Assembly: GCA_030430995.1 (NCBI GenBank)
Contig: JAUIKA010000060.1
Location: 1-6,628, forward strand
DNA: 6,628 nucleotides
Direction: 5' to 3'
DNA from: Alphaproteobacteria bacterium
Lineage (GTDB): Bacteria; Pseudomonadota; Alphaproteobacteria; Rickettsiales; Rickettsiaceae
Below, one piece after another: positions 5,887-6,628 of the stretch. The translations under genes were made by a program, and so were the position numbers. Numbering within the stretch: position 1 is the stretch's first letter; the number at the start of each line of letters is the position of its first letter. Under the pieces are notes generated by a model, which worked only from the letters and a program-made list of their open reading frames with translations, did no database searches and was not told the DNA's origin.

Positions 5887-6290
5887 TGGAAGTATTTTTC
5901 TATAAACCAGTAGATGACTATTTAAAGTTCAGTTGTAATTTAGTGCTTAAGTTATATCAAGAAGGTAAGCGCATTCTGTTGCTTACAGAGCCTGAGAATA
6001 TAGATGTTATGGACAGTATGCTATGGACTTTTAATAAAACTTCTTTCTTGCCCCATGCTACTGCTACAGATAAAAACCCTAGTGACCACCCTATATACAT
6101 AATAGATGATATATCCGCTGGTAATGTTAATCAATCAGATTGTGTTGTGAGTTTTTTGCCAGGGGAAAATATAGATTTTGTAGAGGAGGTATATATCATA
6201 ATTAATGATTCTAATAAAAACCAAGCAAGAGAAGTATTTAAAGCTCTGAAAAAGAAAAATATAAATTTGCATTACAGTGAAGAAATATGA
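5883..6290 (+). CDS. holC: DNA polymerase III chi subunit
   Basis: A 135-residue protein of the HolC family. In the replisome, chi links the clamp-loader complex to single-stranded DNA-binding protein. Recognisable stretches are VLKLYQEGKRILLLT (21-35), DVMDSMLWTFNKTSFLPHA (41-59) and HPIYIID (69-75), which match the family's GKR core, the LWTF...SFLPH motif and the following strand. Length is normal. Two adjacent ATG codons (5883 and 5886) could each be the start; the first overlaps the tolA stop. No partner psi (holD) gene is visible here. Its place in a tol operon looks like a packing arrangement, perhaps coupling its expression to growth, not a functional link to the cell envelope. Confidence 0.9.
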   Translation: MMEVFFYKPVDDYLKFSCNLVLKLYQEGKRILLLTEPENIDVMDSMLWTFNKTSFLPHATATDKNPSDHPIYIIDDISAGNVNQSDCVVSFLPGENIDFVEEVYIIINDSNKNQAREVFKALKKKNINLHYSEEI

Positions 6291-6628
6291 TGTGCCTTCT
6301 CCTAATAGAAGATTATTAATATTTGCTATTCTCAATATAATATTATTTTCAGGCTTGGTATTGAGGCTTGTTTTTATGCAGATAAGGAAATATCTTTTGT
6401 ATAAAGACCTTTCTAATAAAAATAGTGTTAGATGTTTTTCTATATATGCAAAAAGGGGGAAGGTAAATTATGTAGGAGGCTCCATAGCTGTTAATAAGCA
6501 AGTGTTTTATTTGGTTTATGACAGAACGCATGATATAAGAGAGGTAATAGAAACATTACGGAGATATATAAATATCAGTAGCTACCAAGAGGATGAAATA
6601 ATCGCAATATCAAAAAAATCCACTAGAA
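6277..6628 (+). CDS. mrdA: Class B penicillin-binding protein, probably PBP2 (N-terminal part)
   Basis: A frame runs from GTG 6277 off the window edge, giving 117 residues. It shows a basic N-terminus (NRR), a membrane helix (about 12-32, LLIFAILNIILFSGLVLRL), then FMQIRKYLLYKDLSNKNSVR and a pedestal-domain start, RGKVNYVGGSIAVNKQVFYLVYD. This follows the PBP2 pattern of a helix ending in LQ, LSxxNR, RGxIxDRxGxxLAxN and YxLV. The DRxG part is degenerate here (NYVGG). The AVNkqvFYLV form and the following ETLRRYINIS favour PBP2 (cell elongation) over FtsI. The catalytic transpeptidase domain lies beyond the window. Two GTG starts are possible: 6277 overlaps holC by 14 bp; 6292 begins one base after the holC stop, with GAAGA about nine bases upstream. 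No ATG exists before the membrane helix. Confidence 0.68.
   Translation, partial: MKKYDVPSPNRRLLIFAILNIILFSGLVLRLVFMQIRKYLLYKDLSNKNSVRCFSIYAKRGKVNYVGGSIAVNKQVFYLVYDRTHDIREVIETLRRYINISSYQEDEIIAISKKSTR

Noticed and set aside
6135..6531. Minus-strand frames of 66 and 60 codons opposite holC and the PBP gene
   Set aside because: Antisense shadows of genes recognised on the plus strand.
1..6628. A novel defence, mobile or CRISPR-like system
   Set aside because: No direct-repeat arrays, transposase, integrase, toxin-antitoxin pair or nuclease was seen; nearly all coding space is assigned to known families.

Overview
This AT-rich window looks like the chromosome of an alphaproteobacterium with a reduced genome, most likely an endosymbiont of the Rickettsiales or Holosporales type. 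The grounds are the strong A/T bias (seen also in codon choice), compact Tol proteins, a TolA C-terminal domain of alphaproteobacterial style, a chi subunit (HolC) gene beside tol, overlapping genes, and almost no convincing Shine-Dalgarno sites. The lineage is an inference from protein style, not from a marker gene. TGA is used as a stop, so the code is standard in this respect.

Layout. At 1-127 is the tail of an unidentified membrane protein (+). At 158-811 is a membrane-anchored M23/LytM zinc peptidase (+). A 161-bp convergent gap (812-972) holds only two small A/T-rich hairpins. At 973-2403 (-) is a full-length class I deoxyribodipyrimidine photolyase with an intact tryptophan triad. A 285-bp divergent region (2404-2688) holds a candidate promoter for each flanking gene and a palindrome near each start codon. 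At 2689-4125 (+) is a POT-family peptide/proton symporter. A weak terminator-like hairpin follows it, overlapping its stop codon.

From 4148 on, genes are packed head to tail: a 37-residue hydrophobic small ORF that ends in an ATGA overlap with tolQ, then tolQ, tolR, tolA, holC, and the 5' end of a class B penicillin-binding protein (probably PBP2, mrdA) cut by the window edge. Each gene overlaps the next, except that the last junction depends on which GTG starts the PBP gene. This suggests one translationally coupled operon.

Working together. TolQ and TolR form the proton-driven inner-membrane motor and TolA is its periplasm-spanning arm, which pulls the outer membrane in at constriction. 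The PBP and the LytM peptidase act on peptidoglycan synthesis and cleavage. The POT carrier imports peptides, fitting a host-dependent life. HolC is the replisome outlier in the operon. TolB and Pal are not in this window. No mobile element, CRISPR array, tRNA or rRNA was seen. The content is mostly recognisable housekeeping; the least explained item is the small ORF fused by overlap to tolQ.
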